Assembly: GCA_963776205.1 (NCBI GenBank)
Contig: CAVZLR010000004.1
Span: forward strand, 62,001-126,000
DNA: 64,000 nt
Direction of reading: 5' to 3'
DNA from: UBA4459 sp963776205
GTDB lineage: Bacteria > Bacteroidota > Bacteroidia > Bacteroidales > F082
The notes under the pieces are model-generated. The model did not search any database. It saw nothing but the letters and a program-made list of their open reading frames with translations, and had not been told where the DNA came from. This document shows, in pieces, positions 17,917 to 26,357 of the stretch. Made by a program: the position numbers and the translations under genes. Position 1 is the stretch's first letter; each line of letters begins with the position of its first letter.

Positions 17917-18999
17917 ATGGCGTATTATCATTCCAGTTACGGGTCACGCAAAAAGAAAAATGGCAAAGGAAAAAAGATATTTTTCTTTTTTCTGCTCATT
18001 ATTGTACTTATCGCTGCTGCGGTCGGGTATTTATTATACAACATCATTTTAAAACCTAATGTTTGGACACCCGATAATAAGGCTGTTTCCATTACCATCC
18101 CGACAGGATCAGATTACGACGACGTAAAGAGTATACTCTATTCGCAAGGATTGATCATTCACCGCCAGAATTTTGAGTGGCTGGCCGAAAAAAAGAAATT
18201 TGCTGATGCAGTAAAACCCGGAAGATACCTTATTGACAGCACAATGAGTAACAACGACCTGATAAACCTGCTCAGGTCTGGTGAACAGGTTCCTGTGCAG
18301 TTGATCTTCAACAATATCAGGGACATTAATAAATTGGCAGAAAGCGTTAGTAAACAAATTGAGGCCGATTCCCTATCAATCGTCCAATTACTATCCGATT
18401 CAACTTACCTTTCATTGCTGGGATTAAAAAAGGAAACAGCAGGAATTTTATTTGTCCCCAATACTTATGAAATGTATTGGAATACCTCTGCCGAAGGTTT
18501 TATTAAAAGGATGCACAGCGAATATATCAAGTTCTGGAATGGAGAAAGAACCAGGCTTGCTAACGAATTAGGTTTATCCATAACCGAAGTAGTAACATTG
18601 GCATCGATTGTTGAAAAAGAAACTAATAAAAATGATGAAAAACCTGTAATTGCAGGTGTTTACATGAATCGTCTCAAAGCTGGATGGCGTTTGCAGGCCG
18701 ACCCTACAGTTATATATGCCATCGGCGATTATTCTATTAAACGAGTTCTGAACATTCATAAAGAGTTTCGCTCACCCTATAACACGTATCAATTTTCAGG
18801 ATTGCCGCCCGGACCTATTTGTATACCATCTATTGCTTCTATTGACGCAGTTTTGAATTACGATCAAAACAATTATTTCTTCTTTTGTGCCAAAGATGAT
18901 ATGTCAGGATATCATGTTTTTGCAAAAACCAACAGGCAGCATAATGCCAATGCCCGAAAATACCAGGAAGCATTAGATAAGATGGGTGTTTTCAAATAA
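17917..18999 (+). CDS. mltG: endolytic murein transglycosylase MltG
   Basis: A 360-residue YceG/MltG protein that cuts nascent glycan strands and so sets strand length. The basic N-terminus is followed by one membrane helix (about 24-46). A LysM-like region (about 55-120) precedes the catalytic domain. Family signatures are present: VVTLASIVEKET with the catalytic Glu (about 230), GVYMNRLKAGWRLQADPTVIYA, SPYNTYQFSGLPPGPICIPS and the terminal FFCAKDDMSGYHVFAKT. It lies in the dapF run and is 12 bases from the phosphohexomutase gene, so peptidoglycan metabolism is a shared theme. Confidence 0.96.
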   Translation: MAYYHSSYGSRKKKNGKGKKIFFFFLLIIVLIAAAVGYLLYNIILKPNVWTPDNKAVSITIPTGSDYDDVKSILYSQGLIIHRQNFEWLAEKKKFADAVKPGRYLIDSTMSNNDLINLLRSGEQVPVQLIFNNIRDINKLAESVSKQIEADSLSIVQLLSDSTYLSLLGLKKETAGILFVPNTYEMYWNTSAEGFIKRMHSEYIKFWNGERTRLANELGLSITEVVTLASIVEKETNKNDEKPVIAGVYMNRLKAGWRLQADPTVIYAIGDYSIKRVLNIHKEFRSPYNTYQFSGLPPGPICIPSIASIDAVLNYDQNNYFFFCAKDDMSGYHVFAKTNRQHNANARKYQEALDKMGVFK

Positions 19000-19011
19000 T
19001 CAAAGAAACAT

Positions 19012-20355
19012 ATGAAGGCTTTTAAAGCGTACGATATACGTGGTGTTTGGGATGAAGATTTGAATCAGGATATTGTTTATAAAATAGGCTTTTTCTTCCC
19101 GAAAGTTATACCATGCAGCAAAGTACTTGTAGGTCGCGACGGAAGGATATCATCAAATGAAATGTTCACGGCACTTGCCGATGGACTCACTGATGCCGGA
19201 GCAGATGTATATGATGCTGGATTGGCAACAACGCCTATGATTTATTGGGGAACCGGGAAATTTGATTTCGATGCCTCCATTATGATCACCGCTTCACATA
19301 ATTCGGCAAAATATAATGGGCTTAAATTTTCGGCAAAAAATGTAGAACCGGTTGGCTATGACAATGGTTTGAACATTATTGAGGTGTTGATAGAAAAGCA
19401 GGTTGAGATTAAAAAACGCTCTAAAGGGTTATTAAAAGAATTTCAGTTAACAGATCATTATATCCAATTCCTTAAATCCTACCTGGTGGATTTCTCCAAC
19501 TTAAAATTGTCTATTGATTGTTCAAACGGTATGGCATCCCTGTTCGTACAAAAGTTGTTTGGTGATCGTGTCCATTACCTGAATGATACCATTGATGGTA
19601 ACTTCCCCGCACACGAGCCGAACCCTTTATTGCCGGAAAATCAGGAACAGATAAAGAAATCTGTGCTAAAACATCATTGCGATATTGGACTCATTTTTGA
19701 TGGCGATGCCGACCGGGTGATGTTTATTGATGAAAAGGGACAATTTGTTTCACCTGACCTGATTATTGCGGTGTTGGGTCATTACTTCTTTGAAGAAAGG
19801 AAAGAAACGGGTAAAGTAGTTCAGGATATTCGCACTTCAAAGGCTGTAGCCGACTATTTACGGCAATTTGATACGGAGGTGGTAACCTGGAAAGTAGGTA
19901 GGGCATTTGGCGCCACCAAACTGAAACAAGTAGATGGGATATTCGGTGGCGAACTGGCCGGTCACTATTATTTTAAAGATTTTTATTATTCGGATAGCGG
20001 CATACTGGCTGCCATACTGGTATTACGCGTATTTCTAAAATTTAAAAAAACAGGTGTCAGTTTTTCTGAAGTTATCGAACGTATCTCCAGTTATGCCAAT
20101 ACAGGCGAAGTGAATTTTAAAATTGAAAAGAAAAAAGAAGCCATGGATTCGGTTAAATCCTATTTTATGGAAAATGAACCCCCAATAAAATTCCTCGATG
20201 TGGATGGTTACAGGCTCGATTTTGACGATTGGTGGTTCAATATCAGGCCTTCCAATACAGAACCCTATTTGCGATTTTTAGCCGAAGCAAAAAGTAAAGA
20301 TTTGCTGGATCAAAAAACAAAAATTATCTTTGACATTATCGGAAAGTTTTCCTGA
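19012..20355 (+). CDS. phosphomannomutase/phosphoglucomutase family enzyme
   Basis: A 447-residue alpha-D-phosphohexomutase. The phosphoserine loop is TASHNSAKYNGLKF (about 92-105), the metal loop is DGDADRV (about 239), the sugar loop is GELAGHYYF, and the phosphate-binding loop is RPSNTEPYLRF near the C-terminus. The family interconverts hexose-6- and hexose-1-phosphates; GELAGHYYF matches the PMM/PGM subgroup rather than GlmM. The product would feed GDP-mannose or glycan synthesis. It is 12 bases after mltG and 2 bases before the DUF2279-like gene. Confidence 0.93.
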   Translation: MKAFKAYDIRGVWDEDLNQDIVYKIGFFFPKVIPCSKVLVGRDGRISSNEMFTALADGLTDAGADVYDAGLATTPMIYWGTGKFDFDASIMITASHNSAKYNGLKFSAKNVEPVGYDNGLNIIEVLIEKQVEIKKRSKGLLKEFQLTDHYIQFLKSYLVDFSNLKLSIDCSNGMASLFVQKLFGDRVHYLNDTIDGNFPAHEPNPLLPENQEQIKKSVLKHHCDIGLIFDGDADRVMFIDEKGQFVSPDLIIAVLGHYFFEERKETGKVVQDIRTSKAVADYLRQFDTEVVTWKVGRAFGATKLKQVDGIFGGELAGHYYFKDFYYSDSGILAAILVLRVFLKFKKTGVSFSEVIERISSYANTGEVNFKIEKKKEAMDSVKSYFMENEPPIKFLDVDGYRLDFDDWWFNIRPSNTEPYLRFLAEAKSKDLLDQKTKIIFDIIGKFS

Positions 20356-20357
20356 TT

Positions 20358-21299
20358 ATGAATAACAAACAACAATACAAATGTGCATGTAGACAGTTTG
20401 TATTAACAGTGCTTTTATTGGTTTTTTATCTTTCCCTGTCGGCGCAAACAGTTTCCGTAGATACTACGTCTGTTAATAAAAAAAGATTGAATACGGTTAT
20501 TTATGGAAGTGCCGCGGCATACACCGTATCCCTGGTTGGGCTTTATTATATCTGGTACAAAGACAATATGGAATGGCCATTTCATTTTATTGACGACAGT
20601 AAATATTGGCTGCAAATTGATAAAGTGGGCCATGCAACCACCGCTTATACGTTGAGTAACTATGGGTACTGGTTATTACGCTGGTCGAATGTGCCAGAGA
20701 ATAAATCGATTGGTTATGGTTCGTTAATGGGGTTCGGTGCTATGACAGTCATTGAAATACTGGACGGGTTTTCAGCTGATTACGGTGCTTCATGGACTGA
20801 TTTGACAGCCAATACACTTGGAACTGGACTATTTGCAGGTCAACAGCTTTTGTGGCATGAGCAGCGATTTCGATTAAAGTTTTCATTTCATCCGACAGAA
20901 TATGCGCAATATATGCCTGAGAAACTTGGACAGGGGCCATTCCAATGCTGGTTAAAAGATTACAATGGACAAACGTATTGGTTGTCAGCTAATATTCAAT
21001 CTTTTATTAATAAAGAGACGAGGTTTCCCTCATGGATCAATGTGGCAGTTGGTTATGGCGGAAAAGGAATGCTTGCTGAATTAACAAACCCTGAGTATGA
21101 CAATGAAGGAAATCCTTTGCCACAGTATGACCGGGTCAGGCAATATTATATATCAATGGATATTGACTGGACACGCATTAAAACAAATTCGAAGGTTCTG
21201 AAATTTTTATTTAAAGGATTGAGTTTTATAAAACTCCCTTTCCCAACCCTGGAGTATAACCAGGAAGACCAATTGGTTTTCCATTGGCTGTATTTTTAA
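20358..21299 (+). CDS. DUF2279-like periplasmic/membrane protein
   Basis: A 313-residue protein with a signal peptide or first helix (about 13-30, ending LSLSAQ) and a second hydrophobic segment near 50-66. The sequence WLQIDKVGHATTAYTLSNYG, then GFGAMTVIEILDGFSADYGASWTDLTANTLGTG, matches the DUF2279 (YfiM-like) pattern with conserved His, Glu and Asp residues that could line an active or metal site. No function is established for the family. It starts 2 bases after the phosphohexomutase stop, so co-translation is likely. Confidence 0.8.
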   Translation: MNNKQQYKCACRQFVLTVLLLVFYLSLSAQTVSVDTTSVNKKRLNTVIYGSAAAYTVSLVGLYYIWYKDNMEWPFHFIDDSKYWLQIDKVGHATTAYTLSNYGYWLLRWSNVPENKSIGYGSLMGFGAMTVIEILDGFSADYGASWTDLTANTLGTGLFAGQQLLWHEQRFRLKFSFHPTEYAQYMPEKLGQGPFQCWLKDYNGQTYWLSANIQSFINKETRFPSWINVAVGYGGKGMLAELTNPEYDNEGNPLPQYDRVRQYYISMDIDWTRIKTNSKVLKFLFKGLSFIKLPFPTLEYNQEDQLVFHWLYF

Positions 21300-21728
21300 C
21301 GAGCAGATATTTATAAATATCCTATTAACAAGCTTAATAATTCTTAAAATAGATACAAGATTATTCTGGTGCGAGAAGAATTTATGTGCCAATTTAACTT
21401 GACCTAAACCGGAACCTTCCTAATAACATGAAGGGGATGAACAATTACAAGAATATTTAAGAGATATTTTTGAGTGATTGATGCTTAATAAATCTAAAAC
21501 CCATAACTTGAGTAAATAGATTGATAAGATGGATTTAGCTACTTTTGCCTGGCCGGCCCTGATCGAACAACGCTTTCTCTCTACTTGCATAAAACAGAAA
21601 GTGTCAGGGCCGGTATCTTATGATCTTCATAATGAAAATTTGTCAGTCTATTCCTTTCGAATCGTCACTTTTAAAATATAAAATACCCATGGCATATGAT
21701 TTGATAAAAAGGCTTCAAAAAACGAGAA
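21300..21728. other. 429-base intergenic region with a strong hairpin
   Basis: The region between the DUF2279-like gene and the Trx/Grx gene has no convincing gene. It holds the long inverted repeat at 21553-21613. A 50-codon frame (21529-21681) overlaps the hairpin but lacks a ribosome binding site and any similarity I recognise. Confidence 0.6.
21553..21613. repeat. long inverted repeat, two-part stem
   Basis: The outer arms CCGGCCCTGA (21553-21562) and TCAGGGCCGG (21604-21613) are perfect complements. Inner arms CGCTTTCT (21571-21578) and AGAAAGTG (21596-21603) pair with one G-T wobble. This leaves a 17-base loop and an 8-base bulge on the left side only. No T-run follows, so it is not a standard terminator; a structured RNA or a protein binding site is possible. 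Confidence 0.7.
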
Positions 21729-22313
21729 ATGGTATTACGGGAAATAAACTCGCATAAAGAAATGCTGGAGAAGCTTGATGCAAAAGCAAAGACTTATGTG
21801 TTGCTTTATAAAAAGGGATCAGAAACCAGCGACTGCAGTTATAAAAACCTGGAAGAGGCATCAAAGCAGCTTAAAGATATACAGGTGATGGCTGCAGATG
21901 TGAATAAGGTAAAGGATATCCATACTGAATATCAAATTGATTCAGCTCCGTCATTGTTGGTATTTAATGAGGGTGAATTTGAAAAATCTATAAAGGGGTG
22001 CAACGACAATAATTATTACAAATCCCTGTTTGAAAATGCACTTTTCACTGCTAAAATAAAAGCAGAAGGAAACAAACAAAAACGGGTTACTGTATACACA
22101 ACACCTACATGCTCATGGTGTACAACTATAAAAACGCATCTTAAAAATAATGGCATTCATTATTCAGAAATAGATGTTTCCCGGGATCAAAAAGCTGCTG
22201 AAGCTATGGTGAGAAAAAGTGGGCAGCAAGGAGTGCCGCAAACTGATATCAACGGTACAATGATCATTGGTTTTGATAAAGTGAAGATCAATAAATTATT
22301 AGGAATTCAATAA
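21729..22313 (+). CDS. thioredoxin-like/glutaredoxin two-domain protein
   Basis: A 194-residue protein with two thioredoxin folds. The N-terminal domain (about 1-105) lacks a CxxC: the equivalent place reads TSDCSYKN, a single Cys, and the later SAPSLLVFNEGEF is the cis-proline strand. The C-terminal domain (about 118-194) is a glutaredoxin with the active-site motif TPTCSWC and the GVPQTDING cis-Pro segment. Such proteins reduce disulfides or glutathione-like mixed disulfides. The gene begins ATG 21729 and is 27 bases from the lone groES-like gene on the same strand, so a link to redox or protein-folding stress is plausible. Confidence 0.87.
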   Translation: MVLREINSHKEMLEKLDAKAKTYVLLYKKGSETSDCSYKNLEEASKQLKDIQVMAADVNKVKDIHTEYQIDSAPSLLVFNEGEFEKSIKGCNDNNYYKSLFENALFTAKIKAEGNKQKRVTVYTTPTCSWCTTIKTHLKNNGIHYSEIDVSRDQKAAEAMVRKSGQQGVPQTDINGTMIIGFDKVKINKLLGIQ

Positions 22314-22340
22314 ATAAATTACATAAAAAATACATTAGAA

Positions 22341-22628
22341 ATGAAAGAATTACAGCCTTTGAACGAGAATGTTTTACTGGATGTTACGGAAGATAAAACC
22401 GAACAAAGAACCGTTTCCGGCATCATTATTCCCGATTCAGCCAAGGAAAAACCACAATATGCTAAAGTGGTAGCAATTGGAAACATCGAAAACCCGGGAA
22501 TTGTGGTAGGTGATACCGTTTTTTATAAGAAATATTCAGGAACTGAATTTGATTTTGAATCCAAAAAGTTCATGATCGTACCTTATGCCGATTTATTGGC
22601 AAAAATTGTTGAAACAGAGAAAATATAA
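22341..22628 (+). CDS. groES: GroES family co-chaperonin without an adjacent groEL
   Basis: A 95-residue Cpn10 protein. GroES caps GroEL and defines the folding chamber. The sequence LQPLNENVLLDVT, then the mobile loop region RTVSGIIIPDSAKEKP, KVVAIG, GDTVFYKKYSGTEFDFESKKFMIVPYADLLAKI, matches the family along its length. Differences from typical GroES lie in the roof and beta strands (DVTEDKTEQ in place of a Lys/Pro-rich segment). No groEL is next to it; the upstream gene is a Trx/Grx protein. It may be a second, stress-specific GroES, as I recall for some Bacteroidota, with the main groESL elsewhere. Confidence 0.9.
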   Translation: MKELQPLNENVLLDVTEDKTEQRTVSGIIIPDSAKEKPQYAKVVAIGNIENPGIVVGDTVFYKKYSGTEFDFESKKFMIVPYADLLAKIVETEKI

Positions 22629-22647
22629 GGTAGCGTATAAAATTTTA

Positions 22648-22684
22648 AAGAGGCTGTTGATCGAAAGTTGAGCAGCTTCTTTTT
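22648..22684 (+). terminator. rho-independent terminator of groES
   Basis: AAGAGGCTG and CAGCTTCTT pair with one G-T wobble, followed by a T-run. It starts 20 bases after the groES stop and lies before the convergent nnr gene. Confidence 0.75.
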
Positions 22685-22692
22685 CATGCCAA

Positions 22693-24195
22693 TTAATCAC
22701 TGAGTTTGCAAAAAGCTTTTCCAAATTGTTCAGTAATATCACCCGCGATCATCGCTTCGTACCCCGTTTTTTTAGCTGCAAGATCACCAGCCAATCCATG
22801 TAAATATACCCCCAATGTCGCTGCTTGTCCGGATGTATAACCCTGTGCCAGTAATCCTGTTATCAATCCAGTTAAGACATCGCCACTGCCGGCAGTGCCC
22901 ATACCCGGATTTCCAGTCGAATTAAAATAGCAATTTCCATCCGGGGTGCAGGTACAAGTATAAGCTCCCTTTAAAACCACATAAATTCCATATTTAAAAC
23001 AGAAATCCCTCAGCATTTGCAATTTTTCAAAATCATTCGACCACTTGCCAACCAGCCTTTCAAATTCTTTGGGGTGCGGTGTTAAAATACTGCCTTTGGG
23101 TAAGAAGGATAGCCATGTTTTATTTTCTGCCAGGATATTCAGCGCGTCTGCATCAAATACAATAGGGTTTTGAAAATTCTGTATCAGTAGCTTCAATGCC
23201 ATCTGAGACTGTTTTTCCATACCTAATCCGGGTCCTATCCCAACAGCCGAGTACAAGTCTAAATTGGGGACTTCTGAAAAATAGTTGTCATACCTGTCAA
23301 TACTCAGCATACATTCCGGCACAGCAGTTTGCATGATTTCATAACCAGCTTTCGGAATATGGGTATGCAATAAACCAACTCCCGAGCGTAAACATGCTTT
23401 GGAAGCAAGTATGGCAGCGCCCATTTTACCATAACTGCCTGCAATGAGCAGGGCATGGCCAAAAGTACCTTTGTGATCAAATTTGTGTCTTGTTTTTAAG
23501 GTAGGTTGTATATCTCTTTTTAAAAGAAAATAATTCTTAACAACCACATAGTTTATATATTCAGGATGAAGGCCAATATCAAGTAGATGCCAATCGCCAA
23601 CATATTTATCATTTTCAGGCATAAAAAAAGCTAGTTTCGGCACCTGAAAACTCAATGTATAATCAGCCCGGATGATTTCTCCGGTGCTGCTAACGTCAGC
23701 AAAAAGCCCTGACGGGATATCAACTGCAATGGTAATGGAACCACTGCTGTTAATAGATTTAATAACGTCACTTACTAATCCTTCAATTGGTCTGGTCAAA
23801 CCTGAGCCAAAAATGGCATCAACTACTATATCATCTTCTCCAATATCAGGAATTTCAGATTTCTTGCCAATATAGTTGATACGAACACCATCAATTTCTT
23901 CTAATTTGGTAAGGTTGGTTTTAAAATCAACAGATTTGTTGTCGGAATAATTGACTATGAATACTGTAACGCCGTATCCTTTATCTCCAAGTAAGCGGGC
24001 AAGCACAAGCCCGTCGCCGCCATTATTACCAAGCCCGGCAAAAATTATTATGGGCTGATACCTGTGAACTCTTTTCTTCACCCATTTATATAGCTGACGG
24101 GCAGCTCTTTCCATTAGTTCGATGGAGGCAACAGGTTCATTCTCGATAGTGTATTTGTCCGCTTCCCGGATCTTTTCAACTGGTAAAATTTTCAT
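22693..24195 (-). CDS. nnr: bifunctional NAD(P)HX epimerase/dehydratase
   Basis: A 500-residue repair enzyme for hydrated NADH and NADPH. The N-terminal YjeF_N epimerase domain (about 1-210) has GLGNNGGDGLVLARLL and the substrate-site segment VVDAIFGSGLTRP. The C-terminal ADP/ATP-dependent dehydratase domain (about 225-495) has HKGTFGHALLIAGSYGKMGAA, DADALNIL, LTPHPKEF and GTAGSGDVLTGLITGLLAQG. Both sets of key residues are intact and the length is normal. It converges on groES and diverges from rlmD, with both promoters in the short gap of about 90 bases. Confidence 0.96.
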   Translation of the reverse strand: MKILPVEKIREADKYTIENEPVASIELMERAARQLYKWVKKRVHRYQPIIIFAGLGNNGGDGLVLARLLGDKGYGVTVFIVNYSDNKSVDFKTNLTKLEEIDGVRINYIGKKSEIPDIGEDDIVVDAIFGSGLTRPIEGLVSDVIKSINSSGSITIAVDIPSGLFADVSSTGEIIRADYTLSFQVPKLAFFMPENDKYVGDWHLLDIGLHPEYINYVVVKNYFLLKRDIQPTLKTRHKFDHKGTFGHALLIAGSYGKMGAAILASKACLRSGVGLLHTHIPKAGYEIMQTAVPECMLSIDRYDNYFSEVPNLDLYSAVGIGPGLGMEKQSQMALKLLIQNFQNPIVFDADALNILAENKTWLSFLPKGSILTPHPKEFERLVGKWSNDFEKLQMLRDFCFKYGIYVVLKGAYTCTCTPDGNCYFNSTGNPGMGTAGSGDVLTGLITGLLAQGYTSGQAATLGVYLHGLAGDLAAKKTGYEAMIAGDITEQFGKAFCKLSD

Positions 24196-24212
24196 GATCG
24201 GCAGGTTTTCTA

Positions 24213-24220
24213 CAAATTTA
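24213..24220 (-). promoter_or_regulatory. possible promoter -7 box upstream of nnr
   Basis: TAAATTTG on the minus strand fits TAnnTTTG, 17 bases before the nnr ATG. Confidence 0.4.
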
Positions 24221-24262
24221 AGAAAAGGCTATGATACGCTCATAAAAAGCTGTGTATTCTAT

Positions 24263-24270
24263 TATCTTTG
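24263..24270 (+). promoter_or_regulatory. promoter -7 box upstream of rlmD
   Basis: TATCTTTG fits TAnnTTTG and lies 16 bases before the ATG chosen for rlmD at 24287. It argues against the longer upstream frame, which would run through it. Confidence 0.5.
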
Positions 24271-24286
24271 CCGAAAATATTTGAAT

Positions 24287-25717
24287 ATGGGAAGAAAAAA
24301 GGGACCGTTGCCGTTGTTCAGGGAAGTTGAGATCTTGGATGCCGGATCAGAGGGTAAAGCTATTGCGCGTGTTGATGATAGGGTAGTATTCGTTCCTTTC
24401 GCTGCTCCGGGTGATATTGTAGATATCCAGGTATTCAAAAAAAAACGGTCTTATTTTGAAGGCAAAGTCGTGAAGATTCATAAAGAATCGGATTTGCGTG
24501 TGGCACCTGAATGTTCCCATTTCGGACTGTGTGGTGGCTGCAAATGGCAGCATCTGGCCTATGAAACCCAGTTGCATTACAAGCAAAAACAAGTAAAAGA
24601 TGCTATAGAACGCATAGCTAAAGTACCTTATGGTAAGTTTCTTCCAATAATTAAAAGTGAAAAGCAATATTATTATCGCAATAAGCTGGAATATACTTTC
24701 TCCAACCGAAGGTGGCTTACTAGTTTGGATGCGCCAAAAGAGGAGGGAGGCCCTGAAGAGTTGAACGGACTGGGATTCCACTTACCTGGCATGTTTGATA
24801 AAATTCTGGATATTGACCATTGCTATCTGCAGCGTAATCCTTCGAATGATATCCGCCTAGCCATTAAAGACTATGCGCTAAAACATCAAATGAGTTTTTA
24901 CAATGTCAGAAACTGGGAAGGTTTGTTGCGTAATATCATTATCCGGACATCGCGTAATGGCAACCTGATGGTGATTGTTATTTTTAAAGAGGAAACCGAT
25001 AAAAATAAAGGCTTATTGAAATTTCTTGCGGACCGATTTGCCGATATTACATCTTTAATGTATGTAATTAATAATAAGAAGAATGATACCATAAACGATC
25101 TGGAAGTGAAACTGTTTAAAGGAGATCCATATATCATTGAAGAGATGGTGACACCGGGGAGTTCAGATAAAATTCTGAAGTTTAAGATCGGGCCTACTTC
25201 CTTTTACCAAACCAACCCGGAGCAGGCCCAGAAACTGTACGAAGTAGCATATAACTTTGCAGGTTTTAAGGGTGGTGAACTGGTATATGACCTATACACG
25301 GGAGCCGGTACCATTGCTTCATTTGTGGCGCCGTCGGTTAAAAAAGTGATTGGTGTTGAATATGTTGAAGAAGCGGTTAATGATGCCCGTGAAAATATGA
25401 TTCTAAATAGGATTACCAATGTTGAATTTTACGCAGGAGACCTGGCCAAAGTATTGAATGAAGACTTTATTCTACAAAATGGTAAGCCGGATGTGATCAT
25501 TACGGATCCGCCCAGGGCAGGCATGCATGAGAAAGTGGTGCGTCAAATACTGGAGGCCGCACCTGAAAAAATCGTTTACGTAAGCTGTAATCCGGCTACA
25601 CAGGCCAGAGACATAGCTTTATTGAACGAAAAATATGATGTGCTGAAAATACAGCCTGTGGATATGTTTCCCCAAACGCATCACGTGGAGAATGTAGTGC
25701 TTATGATAAAAAGATAA
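24287..25717 (+). CDS. rlmD: 23S rRNA (uracil-C5)-methyltransferase, RlmD/RumA family
   Basis: A 476-residue enzyme that uses SAM to methylate a 23S rRNA uridine (U1939 in E. coli numbering). The start is ATG 24287 (MGRKKGPLPLF), after a promoter box. A TRAM RNA-binding domain (about 13-70) is followed by the [4Fe-4S] cysteines in the CSHFGLCGGCKWQH stretch, then the SAM domain with DLYTGAGT and DPPRAG. The catalytic Cys is in VYVSCNPAT near the C-terminus. Full length and all key residues present. RlmC (U747) paralogues look similar, so the exact site is not certain. Confidence 0.93.
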   Translation: MGRKKGPLPLFREVEILDAGSEGKAIARVDDRVVFVPFAAPGDIVDIQVFKKKRSYFEGKVVKIHKESDLRVAPECSHFGLCGGCKWQHLAYETQLHYKQKQVKDAIERIAKVPYGKFLPIIKSEKQYYYRNKLEYTFSNRRWLTSLDAPKEEGGPEELNGLGFHLPGMFDKILDIDHCYLQRNPSNDIRLAIKDYALKHQMSFYNVRNWEGLLRNIIIRTSRNGNLMVIVIFKEETDKNKGLLKFLADRFADITSLMYVINNKKNDTINDLEVKLFKGDPYIIEEMVTPGSSDKILKFKIGPTSFYQTNPEQAQKLYEVAYNFAGFKGGELVYDLYTGAGTIASFVAPSVKKVIGVEYVEEAVNDARENMILNRITNVEFYAGDLAKVLNEDFILQNGKPDVIITDPPRAGMHEKVVRQILEAAPEKIVYVSCNPATQARDIALLNEKYDVLKIQPVDMFPQTHHVENVVLMIKR

Positions 25718-25721
25718 GGTT

Positions 25722-26240
25722 TTATGAAAGATTTGCCATCTTTGTAATGGTAGTCGCCAGTTCCGATATATCCACGTCAATGCCATCAATATGCAAATGG
25801 GCCATTTTATAAACTGGGTGTCTCAATTTTAGCTTTTTCTTAATTACATTTTGCAGTTCTTCTTTGGGGATGCCTTCAATAAGTGGTCTTTTTCTTTTCG
25901 CTGTTGACAAGCGATGAACAATGGTAACTGGTGGCATTTTGATGTAAACGCTGTATCCAACACTATTGATCTTTTCCATAGCATTATGGAAACAAGGAGT
26001 ACCTCCCCCGGTAGAGATTACCGCATTGCTATCTAGAAATGTTTCAAGTAACATATCATGTTCCAGTTTGCGGAACAGTTCTTCATCGTATTTATTAAAA
26101 AAACTATCGATACTGATCTTATATTTTTGCTCGAAAATATCGTCGAGATCAATAAAATCAAAGTTGAGTTGCCTGGCCAGTTTTTTGCCTATGGTACTTT
26201 TACCAACGCCCATAAAGCCTACTAAAAATATTCTGTTCAA
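25722..26240 (-). CDS. aroK: shikimate kinase
   Basis: A 172-residue kinase making shikimate-3-phosphate in the chorismate pathway. The Walker A is GFMGVGKSTIG (about 8-18), the shikimate-binding DD is in DFIDLDDIFEQ, and ISTGGG and KRPL complete the active site and lid. The start appears to be TTG 26240 (followed by NRIFLVGFM); no in-frame ATG precedes the P-loop strand. It is convergent with rlmD, with only 4 bases between stop codons. Confidence 0.95.
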   Translation of the reverse strand: MNRIFLVGFMGVGKSTIGKKLARQLNFDFIDLDDIFEQKYKISIDSFFNKYDEELFRKLEHDMLLETFLDSNAVISTGGGTPCFHNAMEKINSVGYSVYIKMPPVTIVHRLSTAKRKRPLIEGIPKEELQNVIKKKLKLRHPVYKMAHLHIDGIDVDISELATTITKMANLS

Positions 26241-26326
26241 TGGATTGGGTTTTAGTATTGTTTGTTTTTCCTTGTAATTAGTATTTGAATTTTATCTGGG
26301 TATAAAAATGTCAAATCAATCAAGCA

Positions 26327-26334
26327 CAAAGATA
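26327..26334 (-). promoter_or_regulatory. possible promoter -7 box upstream of aroK
   Basis: TATCTTTG on the minus strand fits TAnnTTTG and is 86 bases before the aroK start, between aroK and the transketolase C-subunit stop. Confidence 0.4.
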
Positions 26335-26357
26335 CAAAAATCAATATTCCCTCAAAG

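Noticed and set aside
21529..21681. 50-codon frame across the 21553 hairpin
   Set aside because: No ribosome binding site, no recognised family, and the strong inverted repeat explains the sequence better. Not wholly excluded.
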